NCBI GenBank assembly: GCA_019347775.1
Contig: JAHWKP010000037.1
Span: 1-11,904 of the forward strand
DNA from: Actinomycetota bacterium
Lineage (GTDB): Bacteria > Actinomycetota > Acidimicrobiia > Acidimicrobiales > JAHWKP01
Reading direction: 5' to 3'
DNA length: 11,904 bases
Under the pieces are notes generated by a model. That model was not told where the DNA came from. It did no database searches and saw nothing but the letters and a program-made list of their open reading frames with translations. The position numbers were made by a program, and so were the translations under genes. Shown here piece by piece: positions 1-6,533 of this stretch (its first letter is position 1; every line of letters starts with the position of its first letter).

Positions 1-860
1 TCTGTGGGCTCGGACTGAGCGAGGCCCAGACCTCTCCACTGGTCGGGCCCGAGGACCACGACCGGGTCGGTTGGGACAGGCCAACCATCTCCGGAGCCAA
101 CCCCATGGTTCGGGAGGAGTCGGTGCTGCGGGCCTCGTTGATGCCCGGCCTGCTGCGTTCCTTGGCCTACAACGCGTCGCATCGCAATCCGGACGTGCGG
201 CTGTACGAGCTCGGCAAAGTGTTTGAGGTTCCAGGTGATCCCCGGTCGGATCTTCCAGACGAGAACGAGCGGGTGGCCTGCGCCATGGCGGCGTGCGAAG
301 CGCCCGCCGCGGTCGGCGTATGGCGGACTTTGGCCGATCATCTTCGTTTGTCTCGATCGGTGTTGACAGCCGCCGAACCTGCCGGTCTCCACCCGGAGCG
401 AACCGCCAGCATCTCCATCGAAGGACGGGACCTGGGATTCGTGGGCGAAGTGCATCCCGCCGTCCTCGACGAGTGGGGGCTTGAGGGCCCCGTCGCCTGG
501 TTGGATCTCGACCTGGAATCGACCTTGGCCGCACCCGTGCGACCGATCGAGCAGCAGCCGGTCAGCCGCTTCCCGTCTTCTGACATCGACCTTGCTTTCG
601 AGGTCCCCGACGAGGTTGCCGCCGGTGAGGTGGACCAAACGATTCGGAACGCGGCTGGCGAGCTACTGGTCGACCTAGCGCTCTTCGACGTCTATCGCGG
701 GCCCGGGGTATCCGCGAACAGCCGCGGCCTCGCCTTCCGGCTCCGCCTGCAAGCGCTCGACCGCACCTTGACCGACAAAGACGTTGCCGGAGTGCGCGGT
801 CGAGTTATCGATGGTGTCACGAAGACGCACGGCGCGACCCTGCGAGGTGCGGCCGACTGA
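1..860 (+). CDS. pheT: Phenylalanine--tRNA ligase beta subunit, C-terminal part (5' truncated by window edge)
   Basis: This gene encodes the beta chain of the alpha2-beta2 enzyme that charges tRNA-Phe in the cytoplasm. The frame is open from position 3 (two bases of a split codon precede it), so about 285 C-terminal residues are visible of a protein that is usually near 800. The stretch NPMVREESVLRASLMPGLL, followed by LYELGKVFEV and later GFVGEVHP, matches the PheT catalytic-like core. Visible residues about 187-285 form the anticodon-binding FDX-ACB domain: RFPSSDIDLAFEV, then LFDVYRGPGV, LAFRLRLQ and RTLTDKDV. The ATG at 105 is an internal methionine, not the start, because conserved PheT sequence continues upstream of it. 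The stop at 858-860 overlaps the proposed -35 element of argC. pheT next to argC is a common actinobacterial arrangement; pheS is expected just to the left. I see no truncation other than the window edge. Confidence 0.96.
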   Translation, partial: CGLGLSEAQTSPLVGPEDHDRVGWDRPTISGANPMVREESVLRASLMPGLLRSLAYNASHRNPDVRLYELGKVFEVPGDPRSDLPDENERVACAMAACEAPAAVGVWRTLADHLRLSRSVLTAAEPAGLHPERTASISIEGRDLGFVGEVHPAVLDEWGLEGPVAWLDLDLESTLAAPVRPIEQQPVSRFPSSDIDLAFEVPDEVAAGEVDQTIRNAAGELLVDLALFDVYRGPGVSANSRGLAFRLRLQALDRTLTDKDVAGVRGRVIDGVTKTHGATLRGAAD

Positions 861-892
861 CGGCTATACAGCGCGCTGTATAGTAATGCAGC
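857..892 (+). promoter_or_regulatory. Putative argC operon promoter, nearly leaderless
   Basis: A -35-like CTGACG (857-862, 4 of 6 matches to TTGACA) overlaps the pheT stop codon. It is followed by a 16-bp spacer and a -10-like TATAGT (879-884, 5 of 6 matches to TATAAT). Transcription would start near 890-892, just before the argC ATG at 894. No purine-rich ribosome-binding sequence precedes that ATG, which fits a leaderless or nearly leaderless mRNA, a common actinobacterial mode. The elements are seen in the sequence; promoter activity is inferred. Confidence 0.55.
864..883. promoter_or_regulatory. Perfect 20-bp palindrome, candidate ArgR operator
   Basis: The arms CTATACAGCG and CGCTGTATAG are exact reverse complements with no spacer. 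The site fills the space between the proposed -35 and -10 elements of argC and overlaps the -10, the expected position for a repressor that blocks RNA polymerase. The right arm also joins downstream bases into TGTAT-N4-ATGCA (877-890), which has the TGnAT-N4-ATnCA geometry of ARG boxes known from other bacteria. The argR gene lies five genes downstream, so ArgR is the natural ligand, but a TetR-like or other dimeric regulator could also bind such a palindrome. In RNA it could fold into an 8-bp stem with a CGCG loop just after pheT. Confidence 0.6.
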
Positions 893-893
893 C

Positions 894-1922
894 ATGCTCA
901 AGACTGCCGTTCTCGGCGCTTCCGGTTACTCGGGGGCGGAGCTGCTCCGACTGTGCTCGCTACATCCCGATCTCGACGTGATCGTCGCCGGCGCCCGGTC
1001 GGCCGCGGGCCAGCAGGTAGCCGACTTCTATCCCAGCCTCGCTCTCAGCTATCCCGATCTGGAACTGCGGGCTATGGATCCTGGAGTCGCGTCGGGCTGT
1101 GACCTCGTGTTCTCGGCCCTGCCCCACGGCGCGTCGCAGGAGTTGGTCCCGGCGGTACTGCAGGCGGGCGCCAAGGTGGTGGACCTGGCTGCCGACTTTC
1201 GTCTAAGGGACGCTGCGCTGTATCCGGTCTGGTACGGCGCAGAACACGGAACACCCGAGTTGCTGGAACAAGCCGTCCTGGGCATCCCGGAGTTGTTTCG
1301 GGAGGAGATCGCTGGTTCGAAGCTGATCGGGGCGGCCGGTTGCTACGTGACTGCGGCTTCGCTGGCTCTGGCGCCTTTCGTGCGGTCCGGCGCGGTTGAG
1401 CCGACGGGCATCGTCGTCGATGCTGCCAGCGGGGTCTCCGGAGCCGGCCGGAAGGCGACCGACATCACCCACTTCGGCGCGGTGAACGAAGACTTCGCGG
1501 CCTACGGCCTTCTCAACCACCGCCACACTCCCGAGATTGAGCAGGCCCTCGGTGGAGGAGCCCAGGTGTTGTTCACGCCCCATCTCGCCCCGATGACCAG
1601 GGGGATCCTGGCCACTTGCTACGCCCGACCGACTACTACTGGCCCGACGACCACAGAAGAGGCACTCGACGTCCTCCGAGGCGCCTACGAGGACGAGCCG
1701 TTCGTGCAGGTGACCGAGGCACCTCCGCACACGAAGCACACGCTGGGCTCCAACTCGGCTCACGTGACCGCACGCGGCGATACCCGCACGGGATGGCTGG
1801 TGGTGCTTTGCGCCATCGACAACCTCGTCAAGGGAGCCGCGGGCCAGGCCGTCCAGTGCGCCAACCTCAGCCTCGGGCTGGATGAGACGACCGGGCTCTC
1901 GACCACCGGTTTGTACCCGTGA
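894..1922 (+). CDS. argC: N-acetyl-gamma-glutamyl-phosphate reductase
   Basis: ArgC performs the NADPH-dependent reduction of N-acetylglutamyl-5-phosphate to N-acetylglutamate semialdehyde, the third step of arginine synthesis, in the cytoplasm. The 342-residue length is normal. The N-terminal dinucleotide-binding motif GASGYSGAEL is at residues 8-17. The catalytic cysteine is Cys150 in AAGCYVTAASLAL, and the NHRHTPEIEQ segment carries the conserved histidines 209 and 211. KHTLGSNSAHVT and the C-terminal DNLVKGAAGQAVQ are also family hallmarks. The ATG at 894 is chosen because the protein then begins directly with the conserved MLKTAVLGASG. It has no recognisable ribosome-binding site and lies about 2-4 nt after the predicted transcription start. 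It is the first gene of the arg operon, and its stop overlaps the argJ GTG start by 4 nt (GTGA). Confidence 0.97.
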   Translation: MLKTAVLGASGYSGAELLRLCSLHPDLDVIVAGARSAAGQQVADFYPSLALSYPDLELRAMDPGVASGCDLVFSALPHGASQELVPAVLQAGAKVVDLAADFRLRDAALYPVWYGAEHGTPELLEQAVLGIPELFREEIAGSKLIGAAGCYVTAASLALAPFVRSGAVEPTGIVVDAASGVSGAGRKATDITHFGAVNEDFAAYGLLNHRHTPEIEQALGGGAQVLFTPHLAPMTRGILATCYARPTTTGPTTTEEALDVLRGAYEDEPFVQVTEAPPHTKHTLGSNSAHVTARGDTRTGWLVVLCAIDNLVKGAAGQAVQCANLSLGLDETTGLSTTGLYP

Positions 1923-3097
1923 GTGTGACGGCGGCCGCCGGGTTCCTCGCCAGCGGATTGGCATGCGGAATCAAGGATTCGGGCGCGGCTGATCTGGCGC
2001 TGGTGGCTACGGCGGACCGTGCCCCGGTGCCGGTGGCGGCGGTGGTCACCGCCAATCGGGCCAAGGCCGCTCCAGTCTTGACGACCCTCGCTCATCTCGC
2101 CGCGACACAGGGCCGGGCTGCCGCCGTGATCCTGAATTCGGGGAATGCCAACGCAGCCACCGGAGCGGCGGGCCGCGAGGCCGCTCAGAACACCTGCGCC
2201 GCGGTAGCCACCGAGATCGGATGCCGGGCCGACGAGGTGCTGATTTGTTCCACGGGGCTCATCGGGATCCCGCTGGCTGTCGACCGCATCCTGGACGCGG
2301 TCCCGGCCCTCGCCTCGACTCTTACGGGCGACGGAGGAGCGGCGGCGGCCGCGGCGATCATGACCACCGACACTCGGTCCAAGGAGTCGCTCGTCAGCGG
2401 CACGGGATGGACCGTCGGCGGCATGGCCAAGGGCGCGGCGATGTTGTCACCGCGCCTCACCGTCCCGCACGCCACCATGCTGGCGGTCCTCACCACCGAT
2501 GCCGAGGTCGATCACGTCACCCTCGCCTCAACACTTGGCGTGGCAGTGGATCGATCCTTCAACACGATCGACCTCGACGGCGCTACCTCGACCAACGACA
2601 CGGTCATCCTGATGGCGTCAGGGCTAGCCGGTCCGCCGGCATCGACGGAGGAGTGGGTCGAGGCCGTCACGACGGTTTGTGCCGACCTGGCCCGGCAGAT
2701 GGTCCAGGACGCCGAGGGGGCCACCAAGCGGGCCCGCATAACGGTCACCCGTGCCGCATCGTCATCCGACGCGGCCCTCGCGGCGCGGGCGGTGGCCCGG
2801 AGTCAGCTGGTGCAGTGCTCGCTGCACGGGGCCGACCCGTATTGGGGCCGCATCGTCAGTGAGCTGGGCAGCTCAGGGGCGGCTTTCGACCCGGAGCGGG
2901 TCGCGGTGTCCTACGGCGGGGCGAAGGTCTGCGACAACGGGGTGGCGGCCGACCACGACGCTGAGGCGGTGGCGCGTCACTTGGCCGGCGTCGACATTGA
3001 TATCTGTGCGGACCTGGGTCTCGGATCCGGTGAGGCCACGGTGACCACCACCGACCTGAGCCCCGCGTACATCGCCGAGAACATGAGGACCAGCTGA
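1919..3097 (+). CDS. argJ: Glutamate N-acetyltransferase / ornithine acetyltransferase (ArgJ)
   Basis: ArgJ transfers acetyl from N-acetylornithine to glutamate, releasing ornithine and regenerating N-acetylglutamate; some members also use acetyl-CoA. The 392-residue precursor normally cuts itself before a threonine into alpha and beta chains. Here that residue is Thr186 in ATMLAVLTTDAEV, so the chains would be about 185 and 207 residues. Other marks are GIKDSGAADLALV near the N-terminus, ILNSGNANAATG, CSTGLIGIPL (the TG forms the oxyanion hole), TSTNDTV, ADPYWGRI and the C-terminal TTDLSPAYIAEN. The stretch before the cut site reads KGAAMLSPRLTVPHATML. Compared with the usual KGxGM-APSLATML it appears to carry about four extra residues and an alanine in place of a conserved glycine. 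The GTG at 1919 overlaps the argC stop (GTGA); a second GTG at 1925 is possible. Whether it is mono- or bifunctional cannot be read from sequence. Confidence 0.96.
   Translation: MSVTAAAGFLASGLACGIKDSGAADLALVATADRAPVPVAAVVTANRAKAAPVLTTLAHLAATQGRAAAVILNSGNANAATGAAGREAAQNTCAAVATEIGCRADEVLICSTGLIGIPLAVDRILDAVPALASTLTGDGGAAAAAAIMTTDTRSKESLVSGTGWTVGGMAKGAAMLSPRLTVPHATMLAVLTTDAEVDHVTLASTLGVAVDRSFNTIDLDGATSTNDTVILMASGLAGPPASTEEWVEAVTTVCADLARQMVQDAEGATKRARITVTRAASSSDAALAARAVARSQLVQCSLHGADPYWGRIVSELGSSGAAFDPERVAVSYGGAKVCDNGVAADHDAEAVARHLAGVDIDICADLGLGSGEATVTTTDLSPAYIAENMRTS
3085..3089 (+). promoter_or_regulatory. Ribosome-binding site of argB
   Basis: GAGGA lies inside the end of argJ, 7 nt before the argB ATG at 3097. 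It supports that start, which shares one base with the argJ stop (TGATG). Confidence 0.6.
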
Positions 3098-3951
3098 TGG
3101 AGGTGTTGACGCCAGAGGACACCGCACGGGTGCTGGCCGAGGCGCTGCCCTACATCCATCGGTTCCGCGGCAAGGTTGTCGTGGTCAAGTACGGCGGACA
3201 CAGCATGGGCAAAGAAGGCCAGAACGATTTCGCGGCCGACGTGGTCCTGCTCCGCACGGTCGGGATCCTCCCGGTGGTGGTCCACGGCGGAGGACCCCAG
3301 ATCAGCGAACTGATGGAGCGCCTCGGCAAGGTCCCTGAACTCCGGGACGGCTTGCGAGTCACCGACGCGGAGACCCTCGACATTGCCCGCATGGTGCTGG
3401 TCGGCAAGGTCAACCGCGACCTGGTTGGCGCCATCAACGTGCATGCCCCATGGGCCGTTGGCCTTTCAGGCGAGGACGCTGGGCTGATCACGGCCGAGGC
3501 CGCCGACCCGGATTTGGGCTTCGTGGGCAAGGTCGGCGCCATGAACGTGTCGATCCTCGAGAGACTCCTCGCTGAAGAGCTCGTGCCCGTGATCGCGACC
3601 ATCGGTTCCGACGCCGCCGGCCAGGCCTACAACATCAACGCCGACACCGTGGCCGCCGCCGTGGCCGTGGCCCTCGGCGCGGTGAAACTCGTGTATCTCA
3701 CCGACGTGGAGGGCATCCGTTCGGTGCCCGACGACGAGTCCACGCTGCAGCGCACGCTCTCGTCGAGCGAGCTCCAAGAGTTGATCGACGGCGGAGCCGT
3801 CGGAACCGGGATGATCCCGAAGGCCAGTGGCTGTCTCAGCGCGCTGGCCGCCGGAGTCGCCCAGGCCCACGTGCTCGACGGGCGACTACCCCATGCATTG
3901 CTACTGGAGCTGTTCACCCCCGACGGCATCGGGACGATGGTGACCCCATGA
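3097..3951 (+). CDS. argB: Acetylglutamate kinase
   Basis: ArgB phosphorylates N-acetylglutamate with ATP, the usual feedback-controlled step when ArgJ recycles the acetyl group. The 284-residue protein is an amino-acid-kinase fold. Lys31 in KYGGHSM and the glycine loop HGGGPQI (from His63) hold the phosphates. GLRVTDAET (Arg87) and NINAD (179-183) match the acetylglutamate-binding segments, and LVYLTDVEGI is also typical. The first 25 residues (EVLTPEDTARVLAEALPYIHRFRGK) form the N-terminal helix found in arginine-inhibited, hexameric enzymes. The C-terminus (GVAQAHVLDGRLPHALLLELFTPDGIGT) is also of the arginine-sensitive type, so inhibition by arginine is likely (inference from family knowledge). 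The start ATG overlaps the argJ stop by one base, and the stop overlaps the argD start by four (ATGA). Confidence 0.97.
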   Translation: MEVLTPEDTARVLAEALPYIHRFRGKVVVVKYGGHSMGKEGQNDFAADVVLLRTVGILPVVVHGGGPQISELMERLGKVPELRDGLRVTDAETLDIARMVLVGKVNRDLVGAINVHAPWAVGLSGEDAGLITAEAADPDLGFVGKVGAMNVSILERLLAEELVPVIATIGSDAAGQAYNINADTVAAAVAVALGAVKLVYLTDVEGIRSVPDDESTLQRTLSSSELQELIDGGAVGTGMIPKASGCLSALAAGVAQAHVLDGRLPHALLLELFTPDGIGTMVTP

Positions 3952-5099
3952 GCTCGCAGATCCTCATGCCGACCTATCCGCCGCCATCCGTCACATTCGT
4001 CCGGGGCGAGGGCTCGAGGCTCTGGGACGACGAAGGACGCTCGTATCTGGACTTTCTTTCCGGGCTCGGTGTGACGTCTCTCGGCCACGCCCATCCCGAA
4101 GTCGCGGAGGCCATCGCCGCCCAATCCCGGGAGCTGCTCCACGTGTCGAATCTCTTCGCCAACGAGATCGGCCCCGAGGTAGCGGCCACTTTGGACCGCT
4201 TGGTCGACTCGGGACCTGGGCAACTCTTCTTCTGTAATTCAGGGGCCGAAGCCAACGAGTGTGCGCTCAAGCTGGCCCGTAAGTGGGGAGGCCGGGGCCG
4301 CCACGTGGTGGTCAGCGCCTACGGCTCGTTTCACGGGCGCACCCTGGCGACGCTTCACGCGACCGGGCAGCCGGCCAAGCACGAGGCCTTTCAACCGCTG
4401 CCTGAGGGATTCCGCCACGTCGCCTTCGGTGACGCCGAGGCCCTGGAGGCGGCATTGTCGCCCGATGTCGGGGCAGTGCTGCTCGAGGTGATCCAGGGCG
4501 AGGGAGGGATCCATCCCGTTCCCGCTGGTTACCTCAGCGAGGTGCGCCGGCTGTGCGACGAACGCGGCGCTCTGCTCATCGTCGACGAAGTCCAGACCGG
4601 CCTGGGCCGGACGGGCCGGTGGTTCGCCTTTCAGCATGAGGATGTGGCCCCGGACGTGGTGACCATGGCCAAGGCGCTCGGCAACGGAGCCCCGATAGGT
4701 GCCTGCTGGGCTCGGCGGGAAGTAGCCGAGGCCTTCTCTCCGGGGGACCACGCCACCACGTTTGGTGGACAGCCACTCGCGGCAGCAGCCGCACGAGCGG
4801 TGTTGAAAGTCATGGAGCGCGAGGACGTTCCCGGTCGAGCCGCTGCGCGGGGTCGCCGATTGGCTGACGGGCTTGGCGAGTTGGATCCAATCGTCGAGGT
4901 AAGGGGTTGGGGCCTGCTCTTGGCGGCCGAGCTCGGGTCAGAGGCCGACGCCAAGTCTGTGGCGTCACAGGCACTAGAGGCGGGGCTCGTTGTCAACGCG
5001 GTGTCGGATACGGCGTTGCGGCTGGCGCCCTCGTTGCTCGTGACCGACGCCGAGGTCGACGAGGCGCTGGCCCTCCTCGCGAAGGTGCTCACGGCATGA
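3948..5099 (+). CDS. argD: Acetylornithine aminotransferase
   Basis: ArgD is a class III PLP-dependent aminotransferase that converts N-acetylglutamate semialdehyde plus glutamate to N-acetylornithine and 2-oxoglutarate. In many bacteria it also works on succinyl-diaminopimelate in lysine synthesis. The 383-residue length is normal. It begins MPTYPPPSVTFVRGEGSRLWDDEGRSYLDFLSGLGVTSLGHAHP, a standard N-terminus for the family. The cofactor site includes NSGAEANECALKLAR (phosphate binding), LLIVDEVQTGLGRTG (the aspartate that pairs with the pyridine nitrogen) and Lys242 in TMAKALGNGAPIGA, the Schiff-base lysine. HATTFGGQPLAAAAA follows as expected. The start overlaps the argB stop (ATGA) and has only a weak ribosome-binding sequence (GATGGTGA, 3936-3943), which points to translational coupling. 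The stop overlaps the argF start in the same way. Confidence 0.96.
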   Translation: MSSQILMPTYPPPSVTFVRGEGSRLWDDEGRSYLDFLSGLGVTSLGHAHPEVAEAIAAQSRELLHVSNLFANEIGPEVAATLDRLVDSGPGQLFFCNSGAEANECALKLARKWGGRGRHVVVSAYGSFHGRTLATLHATGQPAKHEAFQPLPEGFRHVAFGDAEALEAALSPDVGAVLLEVIQGEGGIHPVPAGYLSEVRRLCDERGALLIVDEVQTGLGRTGRWFAFQHEDVAPDVVTMAKALGNGAPIGACWARREVAEAFSPGDHATTFGGQPLAAAAARAVLKVMEREDVPGRAAARGRRLADGLGELDPIVEVRGWGLLLAAELGSEADAKSVASQALEAGLVVNAVSDTALRLAPSLLVTDAEVDEALALLAKVLTA

Positions 5100-6052
5100 G
5101 TCCGGCGATCCGTCACCTGATCGAGATCGACGACTTATCGCCCGACGAAGTGCTTCGGGTGCTCGACCTGTCGGCGTCGCCGGACCGGCCCGGCCTGCTG
5201 GCCGGCCGCACCGTCGGTTTGGTCTTCGAGAAGCCCTCGATGCGCACTCGCAATGCGATGGAGGTGGCAGTCGCTCAACTGGGCGGCTACCCCGTCACCA
5301 TGCAGGGCCAGGAGGTGGGGCTGGGGTCACGCGAGCCGGCTACCGACGTGGCGACCGTGCTGTCGCGCTATCACGCCCTGATCGGTGCCCGGGTCAACGA
5401 CGACATCACCGTACGGGCCATGGCGACGGTCTCCCGAGTGCCCGTGATCAATCTCCTGTCGGATCGGTCGCACCCCTGTCAGGCCCTTGCTGATCTGCTG
5501 ACTCTGCGCAACCTGTGGGGGAGCTTCCGCGGCCGCAGCCTCACCTGGGTGGGCGACGGGAACAACGTCTGCCGGTCTCTCGCCCTCGGGGCGGCGGCGG
5601 TCGGGATCGACGTGCGCCTGGCTTCGCCGGGCGGCTACGGGTTGGACCCGGCTGACCTGGCGAGCATCCGCAGGTTCGGAACTTCCGTGGAGACCTTCGA
5701 CGATCCGACGGCCGCGGTGAGGGGCACCGACGCGGTGTGTACCGACGTCTGGTCGTCCATGGGACATGAAGCCGAGGCCGGCGTGCGGCGGGGCGCCTTC
5801 AGCGGTTGGACGATCGACGCTCGTCTCATGTCACTGGCCGCGCCCGACGCCGCCTTCCTCCACTGTCTGCCGGCTCATCGCGGCGAGGAAGTCAGTTCCG
5901 CGGTGATCGACGGCCCCCAAAGCGCAGTGTGGGACCAGGCCGAGAACCGACTGCATACCGCCCGGGGGCTGCTCATGTTCCTTCTGGACAAGGACCGACG
6001 GGTGATCACCAAAGCAACCTGGGACGGGCTACCTCGGAGGCGCCCCACATGA
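5096..6052 (+). CDS. argF: Ornithine carbamoyltransferase
   Basis: ArgF condenses ornithine with carbamoyl phosphate to give citrulline. The 318-residue protein shows the carbamoyl-phosphate loop FEKPSMRTR (Ser48-Arg52), HPCQALADLL (from His126), the ornithine-contacting DVWSSMG (217-223) and HCLPAHRGEEV (His256, Cys257), all in the right order. The loop reads SMRTR rather than the commonest STRTR; that second position varies in the family, so activity is probably intact. The ATG at 5096 is preferred because it forms an ATGA overlap with argD, has AAGGTG (5082-5087) 8 nt upstream, and starts the conserved region correctly. The in-frame ATG at 4907 lies deep inside argD and would add non-homologous sequence. 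The HCLP and SMG motifs favour ornithine over aspartate carbamoyltransferase. Confidence 0.97.
   Translation: MSPAIRHLIEIDDLSPDEVLRVLDLSASPDRPGLLAGRTVGLVFEKPSMRTRNAMEVAVAQLGGYPVTMQGQEVGLGSREPATDVATVLSRYHALIGARVNDDITVRAMATVSRVPVINLLSDRSHPCQALADLLTLRNLWGSFRGRSLTWVGDGNNVCRSLALGAAAVGIDVRLASPGGYGLDPADLASIRRFGTSVETFDDPTAAVRGTDAVCTDVWSSMGHEAEAGVRRGAFSGWTIDARLMSLAAPDAAFLHCLPAHRGEEVSSAVIDGPQSAVWDQAENRLHTARGLLMFLLDKDRRVITKATWDGLPRRRPT
6036..6040 (+). promoter_or_regulatory. Strong ribosome-binding site of argR
   Basis: GGAGG, 8 nt before the argR ATG at 6049 and inside the 3' end of argF, is the only full-consensus Shine-Dalgarno sequence I see in the operon. It fixes the argR start and suggests argR can be translated well without depending only on coupling to argF. 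Confidence 0.7.
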
Positions 6053-6531
6053 CGAAGACGGCGAGGCAGCGCCGGATCGTCGAGTTGTTGCAGACGAACC
6101 GGGTCACCAGCCAGGCGGTGTTGGTCGAACTGCTGAGCAGCAACGGAGCGTCCGCGACGCAGGCAACGGTCTCGCGGGATCTGGAGGAACTCGGTGCGGT
6201 GAAGGTCCGGGTGCCCGGCGGCGAGCCCGTCTATGCCATTCCCGAGAGCCCGCACGCGCAGGTCGCCCCGCCGGACCAACTCCGGCGGGTGCTCGGCGAG
6301 TGGGTCGCAGACGTGACCTGGTCGGCAAACCTCGTCGTGATGAGGACGCCGCCGGGATCGGCTCACGTCGTGGGTTCCGCCATCGACCGGGCGAATCTCG
6401 ACGGAGTGCTCGGCTCGGTTGCCGGCGACGACACCATTCTCGTGGTGACCGCCTCGCCGACGGGCGGCAGCAAGGTCGGAAAGAAGTTGTCAGAGCTAGC
6501 AGGCCTCACACAGACAAAGGGACACAAGTAG
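6049..6531 (+). CDS. argR: Arginine repressor
   Basis: ArgR is a hexameric, arginine-responsive DNA-binding protein that represses arginine synthesis genes. The 160-residue protein has the two usual parts. Residues 1 to about 70 are a winged helix-turn-helix with the recognition segment TQATVSRDLEELGAVKVR (Ser42 and Arg43 are the classical DNA-contacting pair). Residues about 85-155 are the oligomerisation and arginine-binding domain, with the GDDT motif (Asp127, Asp128) that binds arginine. The ATG at 6049 overlaps the argF stop (ATGA) and has GGAGG 8 nt upstream. Being inside the operon, it is probably autoregulated through the palindrome before argC; that link is inferred. It is followed after only 2 nt by argG. 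Confidence 0.96.
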   Translation: MTKTARQRRIVELLQTNRVTSQAVLVELLSSNGASATQATVSRDLEELGAVKVRVPGGEPVYAIPESPHAQVAPPDQLRRVLGEWVADVTWSANLVVMRTPPGSAHVVGSAIDRANLDGVLGSVAGDDTILVVTASPTGGSKVGKKLSELAGLTQTKGHK

Positions 6532-6533
6532 AC

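Noticed and set aside
1203..1964. Long antisense open frame across argC (253 codons, minus strand)
   Set aside because: It is a mirror of the GC-rich codon pattern of argC, shows no recognisable family motif, and argC on the other strand has full catalytic motifs.
3893..3898. ATGCAT in argB as a possible internal ARG half-site pair
   Set aside because: A 6-bp palindrome inside coding sequence with no longer symmetry or promoter nearby; expected by chance.
4907..5095. Upstream in-frame ATG for argF
   Set aside because: It would overlap argD by nearly 200 bp and add residues unrelated to ornithine carbamoyltransferases. ATG 5096 has the ATGA overlap and a ribosome-binding site.
5237..5251. 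SMRTR instead of STRTR in ArgF as a sign of lost activity
   Set aside because: The second position varies among working enzymes, and all other carbamoyl-phosphate and ornithine motifs are intact.
6487..6515. TTGTCA as a -35 for an internal promoter before argG
   Set aside because: No acceptable -10 hexamer at 16-18 bp; the sequence there is ACAGAC-like. Probably chance within argR.
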